Assembly (NCBI GenBank): GCA_022843505.1
Contig: JALHNN010000177.1
Coordinates: 1 to 6,173 of the forward strand
Direction: 5' to 3'
DNA length: 6,173 bases
From: Sulfuritalea sp.
GTDB lineage: Bacteria > Pseudomonadota > Gammaproteobacteria > Burkholderiales > Rhodocyclaceae
A model generated the notes under the pieces. The model did no database searches. It saw only the letters and a list, made by a program, of their open reading frames with translations, and had not been told where the DNA came from. Below are positions 1 to 4,663 of the stretch, piece after piece (the first letter of the stretch is position 1; each line of letters opens with the position of its first letter). A program made the position numbers and the translations under genes.

Positions 1-160
1 CCGGGGTTGCGGGAGGAGAGACGTAGCGGATGTTGCCGCCGCCTCCACCGCCTCCGTAGGTGGCGATATACCAAGTGTTCCAGACCAGCTTTCGCAGGAG
101 GCCGACTTGGCTGTCCGGGGGGAACCCGATTCCGGGTTGCATTGGGAGTGGTTGGCTCAT
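1..160 (-). CDS. Partial small phage protein with glycine run (N-terminal 53 residues)
   Basis: This open frame starts at ATG 160-158 and runs off the left edge. The start overlaps the stop of the upstream gene as ATGA. A GGAG sequence (minus strand, 171-168) lies 7 bases before the ATG, which supports this start. The visible N-terminus is proline-rich. It then has DSQVGLLRKLVWN at residues 16-28, followed by WYIATY, seven consecutive glycines at residues 36-42 and a NIRYV segment. The DSQ-x2-L-x-RK-x3-N pattern also occurs with identical spacing in the preceding 63-residue protein. The glycine run looks like a flexible hinge between an N-terminal anchor and a following domain, as in some virion-associated proteins; that is inference. 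Its place just after the capsid-like gene suggests a virion or late role. I do not recognise a named family. Confidence 0.75.
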   Translation of the reverse strand, partial: MSQPLPMQPGIGFPPDSQVGLLRKLVWNTWYIATYGGGGGGGNIRYVSPPATP

Positions 161-348
161 GTTGATTCTCCGATGGCCGCAGTGAACCAAACGGACTTCC
201 GCATTGCGCTGGTGTCGGTGTCCAGTGCGTTGGTCTCGATGGGCCCGGCGTAGCCCACGCCGATGGCGATGGACTCAAAGTTCTGAGAAGCCTTGCGCCA
301 GAGGTCGGTCTGGCTGTCGTTCCAGGCTGGTTCTTGGGGGTCAGGCAT
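157..348 (-). CDS. Small phage protein of unknown function (63 aa)
   Basis: A complete 63-residue frame from ATG 348 to TGA 157, lying 118 bases after the capsid-like gene and overlapping the next start by 4 bases (ATGA). It has no cysteines, no membrane segment and no signal peptide. Residues 11-23 read DSQTDLWRKASQN, matching DSQVGLLRKLVWN in the next gene. The rest is a short glycine/alanine and threonine-rich stretch (about GVGYAGPIETNALDTD) ending in VWFTAAIGEST. No good Shine-Dalgarno sequence precedes the ATG. The small size, position after the capsid and shared motif suggest a minor virion or head-associated protein, but I recognise no family and the function is unknown. Confidence 0.7.
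   Translation of the reverse strand: MPDPQEPAWNDSQTDLWRKASQNFESIAIGVGYAGPIETNALDTDTSAMRKSVWFTAAIGEST
168..171 (-). promoter_or_regulatory. Shine-Dalgarno GGAG for the gene starting at 160
   Basis: GGAG on the minus strand with a 7-base spacer to ATG 160-158. It lies inside the 3' end of the upstream 63-residue gene, so the two genes are probably translated in a coupled way. It supports ATG 160 as the start. Confidence 0.6.
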
Positions 349-379
349 AGCGTTTGAGGTTGTTACCGCTCCCGGGCCT

Positions 380-416
380 CTCCGGGCTCCACCGGCCCCG
401 GGGTCTTAGCCCGGAG
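380..416 (-). terminator. GC-rich hairpin downstream of capsid gene (candidate terminator/attenuator)
   Basis: Perfect 9-base inverted repeat: CTCCGGGCT at 380-388 and AGCCCGGAG at 408-416, with a 19-base GC-rich loop. It lies about 50 bases past the capsid-like stop codon and before the next gene. There is no T-run after it on the minus strand, so it is not a textbook rho-independent terminator. It may be an attenuator or an RNA-stabilising 3' structure. Confidence 0.4.
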
Positions 417-433
417 CCGGCAGTGCAAATCAA

Positions 434-454
434 GCGGGCACTTAGGCAGCCCGC
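434..454 (-). terminator. Hairpin 12 bases after the capsid stop (candidate partial terminator)
   Basis: GCGGGC (434-439) and GCCCGC (449-454) pair perfectly around a 9-base loop. The stem begins 12 bases after the TGA at 469-467 and is followed on the minus strand by TTGATTTG, which is only mildly T-rich. This is a usual place for a leaky terminator that separates a highly expressed capsid gene from lower-expressed late genes. The T-tract is weak, so the call is tentative. Confidence 0.4.
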
Positions 455-466
455 GAACTCCACGGA

Positions 467-1711
467 TCAGGCGGTCAGATCGCTCAGGTCGAGGCAGGTG
501 TCCGTGTTGTCGGTGAACGCTCCACGGCACCGCTTCGACAGGATCGCGACCGTCATGTGCGGGGCCTGGGGCTGCACGGCTCGGATGATCCGGTACTGGA
601 ACCAGCCGAAGTCACCCCACCGATTGCAGCTTTCCTTGACGTTGAACCATTCCAGTTCGCCGCCGAACATGCCCGTGGGCCACTTGGCTTCGCCCTCGCC
701 GGAGTAACGCTGGGGCGTCAGCCGGGAGAAGGCGTTGGGCGAGAGGAACAGGAACGACACCTCGAAGCTGGCGTTCTGCCATGCCGAGTTGGTCTTCCAC
801 GTCAGGCCGGCGGCGTTGGTCGCGACTTGCAGGTAGGGTTCCAGCAGAATCGGGAACCCGGAGCCATCGACCTGATTGAAGCGCAGGGGCTTCGGGTCGA
901 TGGCGAACTTCAGGCCGCGGAAGTTCGAGTCGATGAAGGCGTAGCGCCACAGGCCGTCATGGCCGTCCTTGTATCCGCCCGTGGTGGAGGCGACGAGGGT
1001 GTTGTTGACCGGCGCATCCGTGCGCAACGCATCGTTCAGCTCCTGGGAGGTCACGAGGATGGCGTGGACATTCGCACCCTCCCCGAACATTTCGGGCTCG
1101 TAGTCGTACTTGAGCAGGTCGGCCAGCCACTTCGCGTACTGGAAGGTCAGCCGGTCGCCCGGGAGACCGCCGGCAAACGCAGCAGAGACTGCCCACTCGG
1201 AACCGGTCAAGCCGCTCTCGGGAGCAGCGCCTGGGGCCGGAACCACGAACTTGGTGCCCGACAGGTTGAGGAAGTTGGCACGAACATCCGCCGACATGAT
1301 CGACGTGATGCCTCGCTTCAGCATCTCGATGGACTGCGTGAGCAGGCGCTCGACAGCGAAGTATTGCTGGCGCACGCAGATCGGGTTGCTCTGGCCTTCC
1401 AGAACGCCGGGCACGGAGCTGTAGTTGTAGTTGCCATATTTGGCAACCGGGGGGGCCAGCTGGCAGCTTTCGGAGTAGGGCGTGAACGCCGGTTCCGTCA
1501 GGCTTTGGTTCATCGCGGCCCTGGGGGTCGCGGCGTAGGTCTGGGTCTCGCCGTAGCCGGACTCGAAATTGTCCTGGATGACGAGATTGCTGTAAGGATC
1601 GTTGAACGCGATGTGCTTGACAATCGCGAGCTTGATCCGGGTGTTCTGGTCACTGATCAGCTGCGCGTAATCGGCAGGCTGGAGTTCGCAGGTAGAGCCA
1701 TCGGTAGCCAT
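467..1711 (-). CDS. Probable phage major capsid (structural) protein, 414 aa
   Basis: This is the largest gene here, from ATG 1711 to TGA 467. I read it as a major capsid protein from its layout, not from a catalytic motif. It has an N-terminal helical/extended arm and a segment at residues 109-155 (PICVRQQYF through KFVV) like the long-helix region of phage coat proteins. AILVTSQELNDALR (218-230) is followed by a gap and then FRGLKFAIDPKPLRF (264-278), a pairing common in phage capsid subunits. A late region AFSRLTPQ (327-334) leads to a C-terminal block with CNRWGDFGWFQYRIIRA (362-378). It has no signal peptide or membrane segment. About 414 residues fits a capsid subunit, and the flanking signals (structured leader upstream, hairpins downstream) fit high expression. 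Six cysteines is rather many for a capsid protein. It could be another abundant virion protein. There is no strong Shine-Dalgarno sequence, and no in-frame start lies just upstream. Confidence 0.65.
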   Translation of the reverse strand: MATDGSTCELQPADYAQLISDQNTRIKLAIVKHIAFNDPYSNLVIQDNFESGYGETQTYAATPRAAMNQSLTEPAFTPYSESCQLAPPVAKYGNYNYSSVPGVLEGQSNPICVRQQYFAVERLLTQSIEMLKRGITSIMSADVRANFLNLSGTKFVVPAPGAAPESGLTGSEWAVSAAFAGGLPGDRLTFQYAKWLADLLKYDYEPEMFGEGANVHAILVTSQELNDALRTDAPVNNTLVASTTGGYKDGHDGLWRYAFIDSNFRGLKFAIDPKPLRFNQVDGSGFPILLEPYLQVATNAAGLTWKTNSAWQNASFEVSFLFLSPNAFSRLTPQRYSGEGEAKWPTGMFGGELEWFNVKESCNRWGDFGWFQYRIIRAVQPQAPHMTVAILSKRCRGAFTDNTDTCLDLSDLTA

Positions 1712-1757
1712 GAGATTTATGGAGTTTCATGGCACGCTTGAGAATCTGGTTTTCACT

Positions 1758-1798
1758 CACGGGACTGCGTGCCTTTGGGCCCCGCTTGTGTTCCCGTG
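1758..1798. repeat. Inverted repeat, 7-base arms
   Basis: CACGGGA (1758-1764) and TCCCGTG (1792-1798) are perfectly complementary around a 27-base loop containing GGGCCC. It lies about 50 bases upstream of the capsid start on the minus strand, so it would sit in a 5' leader. The long loop makes it the weakest of the set. Confidence 0.4.
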
Positions 1799-1802
1799 GC
1801 GG

Positions 1803-1819
1803 TGAGTCCAACGGACTCA
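1803..1819. repeat. Inverted repeat, 7-base arms, 3-base loop
   Basis: TGAGTCC (1803-1809), loop AAC, GGACTCA (1813-1819). This is a perfect tight hairpin or a dyad operator-like site. On the minus strand it is followed by CCGCCACGG rather than a T-run, so it is not a simple terminator. Confidence 0.55.
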
Positions 1820-1857
1820 GGATTCTTCAGCCGACCCCCGATTGCGATGCGGAAGGG

Positions 1858-1873
1858 AGCGCAACTTTGCGCT
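1858..1873. repeat. Near-palindromic inverted repeat, 7-base arms
   Basis: AGCGCAA (1858-1864), CT, TTGCGCT (1867-1873). On the plus strand it is followed by TTT, and on the minus strand it is preceded by AAA. A hairpin would form with a 4-base loop and a 6-base stem. The T-run is on the plus strand, where I see no gene to terminate, so a protein-binding dyad or a structural role is as likely. Confidence 0.5.
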
Positions 1874-1888
1874 TTTGACAGCTCGACT

Positions 1889-1904
1889 ACCCGGTTGCCC
1901 GGGT
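1889..1904. repeat. GC-rich hairpin, 6-base arms, 4-base loop
   Basis: ACCCGG (1889-1894), loop TTGC, CCGGGT (1899-1904). It lies 73 bases past the FkbM stop on the minus strand. It is immediately next to the 1906-1933 repeat, so the two could stack in RNA. Confidence 0.5.
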
Positions 1905-1905
1905 G

Positions 1906-1935
1906 CTGACAGTCGCATCTATCTGACTGTCAGAT
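1906..1935. repeat. Overlapping inverted repeats (two alternative pairings)
   Basis: CTGACAGT (1906-1913) pairs perfectly with ACTGTCAG (1926-1933) around 12 bases. The right arm can instead fold on itself: ATCTGA (1921-1926), CTG, TCAGAT (1930-1935). Two mutually exclusive pairings of one segment could be a switchable RNA structure. Alternatively, it could be repeated half-sites for a DNA-binding protein (TGACAGT occurs on both strands). Confidence 0.5.
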
Positions 1936-1946
1936 TCTGGAGTCAA
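1918..1946 (-). promoter_or_regulatory. Weak sigma70-like promoter candidate before the capsid gene
   Basis: On the minus strand, TTGACT (1946-1941) matches the -35 consensus at 5 of 6 bases. GATAGA (1923-1918), 17 bases on, matches the -10 consensus at only 3 of 6. The dyad ATCTGACAGTCAGAT (1935-1921) would lie in the spacer, where a regulator could act. The poor -10 box and the unknown host make this tentative. Confidence 0.2.
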
Positions 1947-1976
1947 TGGAATTTTTTGCGTCCGCTGTCCACGGAT

Positions 1977-2591
1977 TTACACCGCAAACATCAAGTTGCA
2001 GTAGTTTTTTTCCACAAGCCTCAGCCCTTGGGGTGCCACCAGCCGGATGAACTTGTCGTCATCCACACTGTTTGTCTCCACGCACAGAAACCGGCACCCA
2101 AGCTCCGCGAGATCCATCTGCACGAGCACGTCCCAGTCCGCGCCTTCGCAATCAATCGAGATGAAGTCGAATCGCTTGACCGGGCTCTCAAAAAGAAACG
2201 TGTCGAAGGTGATTCCACGCACGGTGGTTTTTGTAAACGCCGTCCCGGCCTTGCGCCACTTGTGGGTTTCGCTCTCCACCGTTGTTGAAAGGAGGGCCGA
2301 GTCGCCCCGGTTCAGGTGCGGCCCGCTGTCCCAGAAACTGATCCATCCCTCGGTCTTTGTGATTGCAGCGTTCACCAGGTTGCACCCGCTGTTCGCATGG
2401 ATCGCCGCCAGCTTGGCGAAGGCGGTCGGACTTGGCTCGATCAGGGTTCCTGTCCATCCCCGGTTCCAAAGGTCGTAAGTATTGGAGAACGTCCTGCCGT
2501 CGTTGGCTCCCACGTCAAGGAAGGTACCGACGAACGATCCGAAGTATTCGGCGATGATCTTGCCTTCGCCATGTTGAGTGTGATCGGTCAT
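1977..2591 (-). CDS. FkbM-family SAM-dependent methyltransferase
   Basis: A complete 204-residue Rossmann-fold methyltransferase. Motif I is FLDVGANDG at residues 24-32 (SAM binding). The acidic end of strand 2 is IEPSP at 51-55, with Glu52 the likely ribose-contacting residue. The FkbM signature SIDCEGADWDVL is at 145-156. The C-terminal strand region is FLCVETN at 168-174. Members of this family methylate hydroxyl groups, often on sugars of surface glycans or on natural products, and are found in many phage genomes. No signal peptide, so it is cytoplasmic. It ends 265 bases before the capsid-like gene and starts 56 bases after the 90-residue gene. With three glycosyltransferase-like genes upstream, I infer it caps or decorates a glycan; the acceptor is unknown. 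The start at ATG 2591 leaves the usual short lead-in before motif I. The Shine-Dalgarno sequence is weak. Confidence 0.88.
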   Translation of the reverse strand: MTDHTQHGEGKIIAEYFGSFVGTFLDVGANDGRTFSNTYDLWNRGWTGTLIEPSPTAFAKLAAIHANSGCNLVNAAITKTEGWISFWDSGPHLNRGDSALLSTTVESETHKWRKAGTAFTKTTVRGITFDTFLFESPVKRFDFISIDCEGADWDVLVQMDLAELGCRFLCVETNSVDDDKFIRLVAPQGLRLVEKNYCNLMFAV

Positions 2592-2647
2592 GGGGTCGGG
2601 TTACTTGGCGATACGGACAACGGGGGTTGGACTAGTGCGTGTTCGGA

Positions 2648-2920
2648 TTAGAGAGACATCGGGGTGTGCCACTCGTCGCCAAAGACTTCGCGGTCGTAGC
2701 GTTCGCTTGGCGTTTCTTCTTCGTCGTCTTGGATGTCGTCGCAGAGTCCGCCAGCCAGCACGCCGTCGCACGGGCGGTCACGCGAGCACCGGCAGTGTTT
2801 GGCCATGCTTTCGACCCATGCTTGATATTCGGGATCTGCCGTGATGTCTTGAGAGGCAGGGCAGAACCCAGCGGCCACAGACAACGGCGACAAGCCGGGT
2901 TGGTTTTCGGTAGGTGTCAT
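2648..2920 (-). CDS. Small cysteine-containing phage protein (90 aa)
   Basis: A complete frame from ATG 2920 to TAA 2648. The start follows the previous stop by 12 bases. The centre reads HCRCSRDRPCDGVLAGGLCDD (residues 42-62), giving C-x-C-x5-C-x8-C with cysteines at 43, 45, 51 and 60. A further cysteine lies at 20. This arrangement can bind one zinc ion, but it does not match a zinc-finger class I can name. I have a general impression that similar short C-x-C...RPC-x-GVLAGG proteins occur in tailed-phage genomes; I cannot confirm this here. The C-terminal third is strongly acidic (DDIQDDEEE) and ends in WHTPMSL. No membrane segment. Function unknown. Confidence 0.75.
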   Translation of the reverse strand: MTPTENQPGLSPLSVAAGFCPASQDITADPEYQAWVESMAKHCRCSRDRPCDGVLAGGLCDDIQDDEEETPSERYDREVFGDEWHTPMSL

Positions 2921-2932
2921 GGTTTTCTAGGG

Positions 2933-3295
2933 TCAGGTGCGCCGTGTCTGGGCCGCACCGTTCGGAACATTCCCCACGACGCCATCAAGCCCGGCACGGG
3001 CGCGGCGAAGGCAGGTGTTGCACACCCCGTCGTCGCCCATGTTACCGCGCCAGATGGAATATGATTGGCCATCGTTTCGGTTCCACCCGCGCCGACACAT
3101 CGGCAGTCCGGGGTCGCTGAAAGAGCCTTTGTATAAGTGCGCGATTTTCGGGTGAGGATCGTCGCGCCCGAGTCCGAGAATGTATCCTTCGGGGATTTGA
3201 TTTGTAAGCGTTGGCATAAAGAAAATTCCGAACCAGCCACTAGACCGAAGCCGCTTCGCGGTCTCGGTCACCGGGTTGTTCGGCAAATCTCTCAC
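2933..3295 (-). CDS. Small CxxC-containing phage protein (120 aa)
   Basis: The frame runs from GTG 3295 to TGA 2933. The GTG overlaps the upstream stop as GTGA, which favours this start. An internal ATG at 3217 (residue 27) would give a 94-residue product and cannot be excluded. The core is GYILGLGRDDPHPKIAHLYK (37-56), PMCRRGWNRNDGQSYSIWRG (65-84) and VCNTCLRRARAGLDG (91-105). Cys67, Cys92 and Cys95 plus a histidine (His49 or His53) could hold one zinc. Tryptophan, arginine and glycine are enriched in the core, as in small nucleic-acid-binding or protein-interaction modules. No named family recognised. It lies within a run of small genes on one transcript. The other minus-strand frame over this region (3240-2917) is less convincing. 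Confidence 0.72.
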   Translation of the reverse strand: MRDLPNNPVTETAKRLRSSGWFGIFFMPTLTNQIPEGYILGLGRDDPHPKIAHLYKGSFSDPGLPMCRRGWNRNDGQSYSIWRGNMGDDGVCNTCLRRARAGLDGVVGNVPNGAAQTRRT

Positions 3296-3501
3296 TTAGC
3301 CCCCAGCGCATCGGCGAGTTCCTTCGCTGTGAAGGTGGCGGTGCGACCATCAATCTTTATTGTGATACTATTGTGGGTAAATAGGTAGGCCATTTCTTTC
3401 GGATATGTTACCGCCATTCCACGCAGGCTCTGTGAGTCGGAGGCGACGGCTCGCGCCGTGATAATTGCGAAGAATGCTTGGATTGCTGTTTTGCGTGTCA
3501 T
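3292..3501 (-). CDS. Small protein of unknown function (69 aa)
   Basis: A complete frame from ATG 3501 to TGA 3292, 34 bases after the previous gene and overlapping the next as GTGA. The N-terminus is basic, then hydrophobic (TRKTAIQAFFAIITARAVAS, residues 2-21). It looks somewhat like a signal peptide, but an arginine interrupts the hydrophobic part, so an amphipathic helix is equally possible. The C-terminal half, SITIKIDGRTATFTAKELADALGAK, reads as a beta hairpin followed by a short helix. The pattern resembles a small DNA- or protein-binding module, but I recognise no family. There are no cysteines, unlike several neighbours. No strong Shine-Dalgarno sequence precedes the start. Confidence 0.62.
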   Translation of the reverse strand: MTRKTAIQAFFAIITARAVASDSQSLRGMAVTYPKEMAYLFTHNSITIKIDGRTATFTAKELADALGAK

Positions 3502-3535
3502 GGTGAAAATGCGGTATCATGCCGGCCACGGCGCC

Positions 3536-3775
3536 CTACCGGCACACGTAAACCGTCAGTTCGTCCGGCAGCGGATCGCGTGCCCCGGCTTTCTTGAGCC
3601 ATTCGTAAAAGTCAACGTAGAGAATGGTGGTGCTGTCCGAGCGATATTCTTTTTCATACGATTGCTTCCATTTTTTGCGCTCGGCTCCGATGTCGAGACC
3701 GTCAGGCAGGACGAGGTAGTGCGCAGATGCGTCAGCCCAATCGCCGCCGCTGTGGATTGCTGTGATTTTGGTCAT
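3536..3775 (-). CDS. Small phage protein beginning MTKITAIHSGGDW (79 aa)
   Basis: I chose ATG 3775, giving 79 residues. A start at 3823 is open but would overlap the upstream gene by 41 bases, while 3775 leaves a 7-base spacer and begins directly with the ITAIHSGGDWADAS strand/turn. A weak GAG lies before it. The protein has an N-terminal alpha/beta part (ITAIHSGGDWADASAHYLVL), a charged helix (AERKKWKQSYEKEYR, 31-45) and a C-terminal YVDFYEWLKKAG helix ending in ELTVYVCR. The overall pattern (a GGDW turn, then a charged helix, then F-x-EWL) resembles short phage proteins of unknown function; I do not know its role. It is soluble, with no signal peptide. Confidence 0.72.
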   Translation of the reverse strand: MTKITAIHSGGDWADASAHYLVLPDGLDIGAERKKWKQSYEKEYRSDSTTILYVDFYEWLKKAGARDPLPDELTVYVCR

Positions 3776-3782
3776 AAAAACT

Positions 3783-4154
3783 CTATCGGCCAGAGCCAAC
3801 GGCCCCGAGTATCCGTGGCTCATCCGAGGCGTTGGGGCGAGCGATGTCGCCGGGGCTCATGCCCTCCCAGTCACATTCGTCCCACTTGTCGTCTAGCGTG
3901 ACTTGGTAGCATTCCGGGTGCGCGTGCGATGTGCCGTAGCCTTCGCCGGGTTCGAGATATTCCCATTTGCAGCACAGTTCACCGGTCTCGATTTTGCCAG
4001 CGCACAGTCGGCAGTGATGCGCTTTGCGTGGTTTGCATGGCTTCGGAAAGTGACGCCGAAGCTCGGAGGTCAACGGAAGCCCCAACCACGGGTCAGAGCC
4101 AACGACCATAGCGGCCACTGGTTCGCCGGGAATCTGTTGTGTATTCGTTTCCAT
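3783..4154 (-). CDS. Zinc-binding protein with CxxC...HxxC treble-clef-like motif (123 aa)
   Basis: A complete frame from ATG 4154 to TAG 3783. The core is KAHHCRLCAGKIETGELCCKW (residues 44-64) and SHAHPECYQ (76-84). This gives Cys48-x2-Cys51 with His79-x2-Cys82 as the likely four zinc ligands. Such an HHCRLCxxxIxxG...HPEC layout is seen in small phage zinc proteins and resembles treble-clef/PARP-type fingers. Further cysteines at 40, 61, 62 and 94 are present. The N-terminal 40 residues are probably a disordered lead-in. The C-terminus carries RPNASDEPR (106-114), which matches RPNGRDEPR at the end of the upstream gene. A role in nucleic-acid or protein binding is likely but not shown. The ATG has no Shine-Dalgarno sequence; the upstream stop is 14 bases away. 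Confidence 0.78.
   Translation of the reverse strand: METNTQQIPGEPVAAMVVGSDPWLGLPLTSELRRHFPKPCKPRKAHHCRLCAGKIETGELCCKWEYLEPGEGYGTSHAHPECYQVTLDDKWDECDWEGMSPGDIARPNASDEPRILGAVGSGR
3813..3825. repeat. 13-base direct repeat, copy 1
   Basis: CCGTGGCTCATCC. The same 13 bases recur at 4175-4187. Both copies encode DEPR near the C-terminus of adjacent zinc-binding proteins. Confidence 0.6.
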
Positions 4155-4168
4155 TTTTGAAATTCGCG

Positions 4169-4603
4169 CTATGGCCGTGGCTCATCCCGACCGTTCGGTC
4201 GAAGAAACGTCAGGTGTTGGTGAGTGTCGCATTGCCAGTCGAATTCTGCGCCCCACTCGTCGCGTTCCGCCTTTGTCATCTTGTATCCCTGGAAGACGTA
4301 TATTTGTGGGCCGGTTTCGTCTGCGCCGTGGGCGCATATCACCTCAGAGATCGCCGCCTCGATAGTCTTATGCGGCCCGTAGAATCCGTCATCGGCGGCG
4401 AGGCAGTAGTGCGAGAACCACCTGTGGCGACGTTTGAGTTTGAGGACCGACCCCCGATCCGCGCACCCCTCGCAAACATACCCCTCCGGGTAAATTCTCA
4501 TGCTCCCTGACGGCATCTCCTGCTGGCAGCGGGCACACGGGACGAAATCCCCCGAGCCGGCTCTCAGCGCGGCAGCTTCTCCGCTGCATGGAATGCTTTT
4601 CAT
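4169..4603 (-). CDS. Zinc-ribbon-like small protein (144 aa)
   Basis: I chose ATG 4603, giving 144 residues ending at TAG 4169. GTG 4630 is an in-frame alternative adding nine residues. The zinc site is VPCARCQQEM (21-30) and YVCEGCADR (42-50): Cys23-x2-Cys26-x17-Cys44-x2-Cys47, a clear zinc-ribbon/treble-clef pattern. Next comes a basic LKLKRRHRWFSHYC segment. After that is an alpha/beta part with the IEAAISEVICAHGADETG helix and IYVFQGYKMTKAERDEW. The protein ends in HLTFLRPNGRDEPRP, matching the end of the neighbour. The role may be nucleic-acid binding or a small regulatory/adaptor function; this is inferred from the zinc site only. It follows the glycosyltransferase-like gene by 60 bases. 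A different frame starting at GTG 4667 overlaps that upstream stop (see findings). Confidence 0.75.
   Translation of the reverse strand: MKSIPCSGEAAALRAGSGDFVPCARCQQEMPSGSMRIYPEGYVCEGCADRGSVLKLKRRHRWFSHYCLAADDGFYGPHKTIEAAISEVICAHGADETGPQIYVFQGYKMTKAERDEWGAEFDWQCDTHQHLTFLRPNGRDEPRP
4175..4187. repeat. 13-base direct repeat, copy 2
   Basis: CCGTGGCTCATCC, identical to 3813-3825. Here it is next to the stop codon of the 144-residue zinc protein, encoding DEPR. Confidence 0.6.
4188..4201. repeat. Short palindrome in the 3' end of the zinc-ribbon gene
   Basis: CGACCG (4188-4193), TT, CGGTCG (4196-4201). This perfect dyad lies within the coding sequence for PNGRD and adjoins the 13-base repeat. 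With a 2-base loop it is a weak hairpin; it may be chance. Confidence 0.3.
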
Positions 4604-4663
4604 CCAGCCACCAATAGCACGCGCCGCCACGAATACAAGTCCAAATCTTAACCGCGCTTGTTG

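Larger units (their letters stand above)
1712..1976. other. 265-base gene-free region with dense inverted repeats
   Basis: Between the FkbM stop and the capsid-like start I find no convincing gene on either strand. The stretch holds five separate perfect inverted repeats, annotated individually. None is followed by a clear T-run on the minus strand. It must contain the leader of the capsid gene and probably its promoter, unless transcription reads through from the FkbM gene. Confidence 0.7.

Noticed and set aside
354..707. 117-codon plus-strand frame at the left side
   Set aside because: Low-complexity Arg/Pro/Ser composition, antisense to the end of the capsid gene and the hairpin region. 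No support from context.
1714..1719. CATAAA, a -10-like sequence next to the capsid ATG
   Set aside because: A start of transcription from it would fall inside the coding sequence, past the ATG, so it cannot drive this gene.
1653..1730. 26-codon minus-strand frame starting 19 bases upstream of the capsid ATG
   Set aside because: Out of frame, overlaps the capsid gene and has no Shine-Dalgarno sequence; probably chance.
557..1741. 394-codon plus-strand open frame antisense to the capsid-like gene
   Set aside because: Its protein is Gly/Val/Arg/Glu-rich with no recognisable fold or motif, typical of a shadow frame opposite a GC-rich gene. The minus-strand protein has coherent structural features and neighbours on its strand.
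1875..1880. Perfect TTGACA (-35-like) on the plus strand
   Set aside because: No -10-like sequence 16-18 bases downstream and no plus-strand gene to serve.
1842..2288. 148-codon plus-strand frame over the intergenic region and FkbM
   Set aside because: Mostly antisense to a clear FkbM methyltransferase; no motif or good start.
2917..3240. 107-codon minus-strand frame overlapping the 120-residue gene
   Set aside because: The 120-residue frame has a GTGA junction with the upstream gene and a more coherent CxxC/tryptophan core; the other frame looks like its shifted shadow.
3536..3823. Longer 95-codon version of the 79-residue gene
   Set aside because: The 3823 start overlaps the upstream gene by 41 bases, and its extra residues mirror that gene's 3' end. 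ATG 3775 with a 7-base spacer fits better.
3945..3960. GGGTTCGAG, reminiscent of a tRNA T-loop
   Set aside because: It is inside the zinc-protein gene with no matching acceptor or anticodon stems.
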